This document shows positions 6,143-7,706 of a stretch of DNA of 7,706 nt, one piece after another. The position numbers and the translations under genes are program-made. The first letter of the stretch is position 1. Each line of letters begins with the position of its first letter. The notes beneath the pieces were generated by a model. The model was not told the DNA's origin. It saw only the letters and a list, made by a program, of their open reading frames with translations, and did no database searches. This DNA is from CAZVJA01 sp964626885 (GTDB taxonomy: Bacteria > Planctomycetota > Planctomycetia > Planctomycetales > Planctomycetaceae). The DNA lies in assembly GCA_964626885.1 (NCBI GenBank), contig CAZVJA010000240.1, positions 1 to 7,706 of the forward strand. Direction: 5' to 3'.

Positions 6143-7596
6143 TGATCGCGCTGAGAGAATCTCTGTGGGGGGCGATGTTGCTGGCGTGCGTGGCGGCCAC
6201 ATTGTCTGCCGATGAAGTTCACGCGGCCAATCGCACACGAAAGCCGAATTTCGTGTTTATCCTGATGGATGACATGGGCTGGCGCGACGTTGGCTTCATG
6301 GGCAACACGTTTGTCGAGACCCCCCATATTGATCGCTTGGCAAAGCAGGGGTTGGTCTTTACTCAATCGTATTCCGCCGCGCCGAACTGTGCACCGACGC
6401 GGGCCTGTCTCATGAGCGGCCAGTACACACCGCGGCACGGCATCTACACCGTCGTCGATCCGCGGCAGCCCCCTGGTTCGCCCTGGCACAAGTTGCTTGC
6501 GGCCGAAAGCAAGTCGGAACTCGATCCGAACATCGTCACCATCGCGGAAGCGTTGCAAGGGGGCGGGTACGCCACAGCGTTCTTCGGGATGTGGAATCTC
6601 GGCCGCGGTCGCTCCGGCCCGGTGACCCCCGGCGGGCAAGGATTTCAGAAGGTCGTCTTCCCGGAAAACCTGGGCTTCGCCAAGGACGCCTATTTCAACG
6701 ACAGCGGCGAATATCTGAGTGACCGGTTGACCGATGAGGTCCTCAGATTCATCGAACAAAATCGAGAACAACCGTTTTTTGTGTACCTGCCGGATCATGC
6801 CGTGCATGCGCCCTACAATCCAAAGCCGGATCTGCTGAAGAAGTACGAGCGCAAAGCCGCTGCGGGGAATGACCGCCGGAACGATCCCGCGTATGCGGCG
6901 ACAATCGAGGCTGTCGATTACAACATCGGCCGAATTGTGGAAACGCTCGCGAAACTGAAACTCACGGACGACACGGTCGTCATCTTCACCTCTGACAACG
7001 GTGGTACTGACCGCTACACCGCTCCCCTCAAAGGCGGAAAGGGCCAATTATATGAGGGAGGCATCCGTGTCCCGCTCGTCGTTTCCTGGCCGGGGATGAA
7101 GAAGTCAGGAGCACAGTGTGATGCCCCGGTCTGCACGGTGGATTGGTATCCCACATTGCTCGAACTCGCGAGCCTCGAAATTCCGAACAATCACACTCTT
7201 GACGGCATCAGTCTCGTGCCCGCCTTCCAGGGGGAAGCCAAGCTGGCACGCGAACGGTTGTTCTGGCACTTCCCGTGCTACGTCGGCAAGGCGACCCCGT
7301 CCAGTGCCATCCGCGAAGGAGACTTCAAGCTGATCCAGTTCTTTGAGAATGGCGGCCACGTCGAACTCTACAATCTTCGCACCGACCCCGGCGAGGAGCG
7401 AGATTTGGCCATGCTCATGCCTGACAAGACGGCAGCGCTTTCTCGGCGGCTTGCAGACTGGCAAGAGTCAACGGGGGCTGCGATGCCTCGTGGCGCAAAT
7501 TCAGCATACGATCCTATGGCTGACCGCCCACGCGGGGGACAAGGCGGAGGTGGTCAACCAAAATCGAAAAAAAGACAGCTCCGTTCTGACAAATGA
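6142..7596 (+). CDS. Exported sulfatase-family protein with an altered GKWH motif (GMWN)
   Basis: This is a second type I sulfatase homologue of 484 residues with a signal peptide (about 1-28, cleavage after VHA). It keeps the metal ligands D43 and D44 (MDDMGW), the formylglycine motif CAPTR (C83, R87), H222 (AVHAPYNP), D285 and N286 (TSDNGG), and K300 (GGKGQLYEGGIRVP). The motif that reads GKWH in canonical enzymes reads GMWN at 149-152: Lys to Met at 150 and His to Asn at 152. By homology with human arylsulfatase A (K123, H125), these residues contact formylglycine and sulfate, so normal turnover may be reduced or changed, or compensated elsewhere. The basic tail (from about 464) has RGG, Gly repeats and KSKKR. 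ATG overlaps the previous stop (TGATG), which indicates translational coupling. It may be a substrate-specialised sulfatase, another hydrolase or a binding pseudoenzyme. Confidence 0.9.
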   Translation: MIALRESLWGAMLLACVAATLSADEVHAANRTRKPNFVFILMDDMGWRDVGFMGNTFVETPHIDRLAKQGLVFTQSYSAAPNCAPTRACLMSGQYTPRHGIYTVVDPRQPPGSPWHKLLAAESKSELDPNIVTIAEALQGGGYATAFFGMWNLGRGRSGPVTPGGQGFQKVVFPENLGFAKDAYFNDSGEYLSDRLTDEVLRFIEQNREQPFFVYLPDHAVHAPYNPKPDLLKKYERKAAAGNDRRNDPAYAATIEAVDYNIGRIVETLAKLKLTDDTVVIFTSDNGGTDRYTAPLKGGKGQLYEGGIRVPLVVSWPGMKKSGAQCDAPVCTVDWYPTLLELASLEIPNNHTLDGISLVPAFQGEAKLARERLFWHFPCYVGKATPSSAIREGDFKLIQFFENGGHVELYNLRTDPGEERDLAMLMPDKTAALSRRLADWQESTGAAMPRGANSAYDPMADRPRGGQGGGGQPKSKKRQLRSDK

Positions 7597-7706
7597 TTAT
7601 CCCGCCACTCTTTGGTCAATCGGTGACAAAACTGCGGTGGAATCGACCTCCTGCTGTTCCTGATGCGTCTTCGTGCTGGAGGTTGGACAACCGAATGGCA
7701 CTTAGA

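Noticed and set aside
6112..7047. Long open frame on the minus strand (311 codons) opposite the second sulfatase
   Set aside because: It lies opposite conserved sulfatase motifs. The translation has no family resemblance or signal, so it is a shadow of codon bias.
7607..7640. Possible terminator after the second sulfatase (TTTGGTCA facing TGACAAA)
   Set aside because: The stem has only four contiguous pairs plus a bulge and no T-run, too weak to call.
7663..7706. Possible start of a further gene at 7663 or 7695
   Set aside because: Only a few codons are visible. The ATG at 7663 has no ribosome binding site, and the GGAGG before 7695 is 12 bases away, so neither start can be supported.

Overview
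The window most likely comes from a Planctomycetes/Rhodopirellula-type bacterium or a close relative in the PVC group. The reasons are a short ECF sigma factor resembling the Rhodopirellula/Verrucomicrobium family, a membrane anti-sigma-like partner with no zinc motif, two exported formylglycine-type sulfatases, an SHD1-like segment, and a YHYH-domain protein. GC content is moderate to high and codon use looks even across the genes. This assignment rests on gene content and family knowledge, not on a search.

Layout: positions 1-583 hold no convincing gene. They contain two inverted repeats, a weak small-ORF candidate (234-437) and a possible extended -10 promoter element. From 617 to 7596 six genes run on the + strand with almost no gaps. 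They are an ECF sigma factor (617-1144), a single-pass anti-sigma-like protein (1141-2133, 4-base overlap), an exported beta-rich, possibly carbohydrate-binding protein (2137-2859, GTG start, 3-base gap), a sulfatase with all canonical active-site residues (2885-4273), an exported multidomain SHD1-like/YHYH/PEBP protein (4331-6142), and a second sulfatase (6142-7596, 1-base overlap). The last 110 bases hold no supported gene.

Working model (inference): the sigma/anti-sigma pair senses an envelope or extracellular cue and controls an exported module acting on a sulfated polysaccharide or other sulfate ester. The first sulfatase should be a conventional hydrolase once its Cys78 is converted to formylglycine. 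The second keeps the modification motif and metal ligands, but the Lys and His of the usual GKWH motif are Met and Asn, so its chemistry or role may differ. The beta-rich protein and the YHYH/PEBP protein are uncharacterised partners. Three of the exported proteins end in similar Arg-Gly-Gly/Lys-rich tails, which suggests a common location or a common polyanionic ligand. The most noteworthy points are the altered second sulfatase, the YHYH-PEBP fusion with a possible N-terminal metal site, and the shared basic tails within one apparent ECF-controlled operon.
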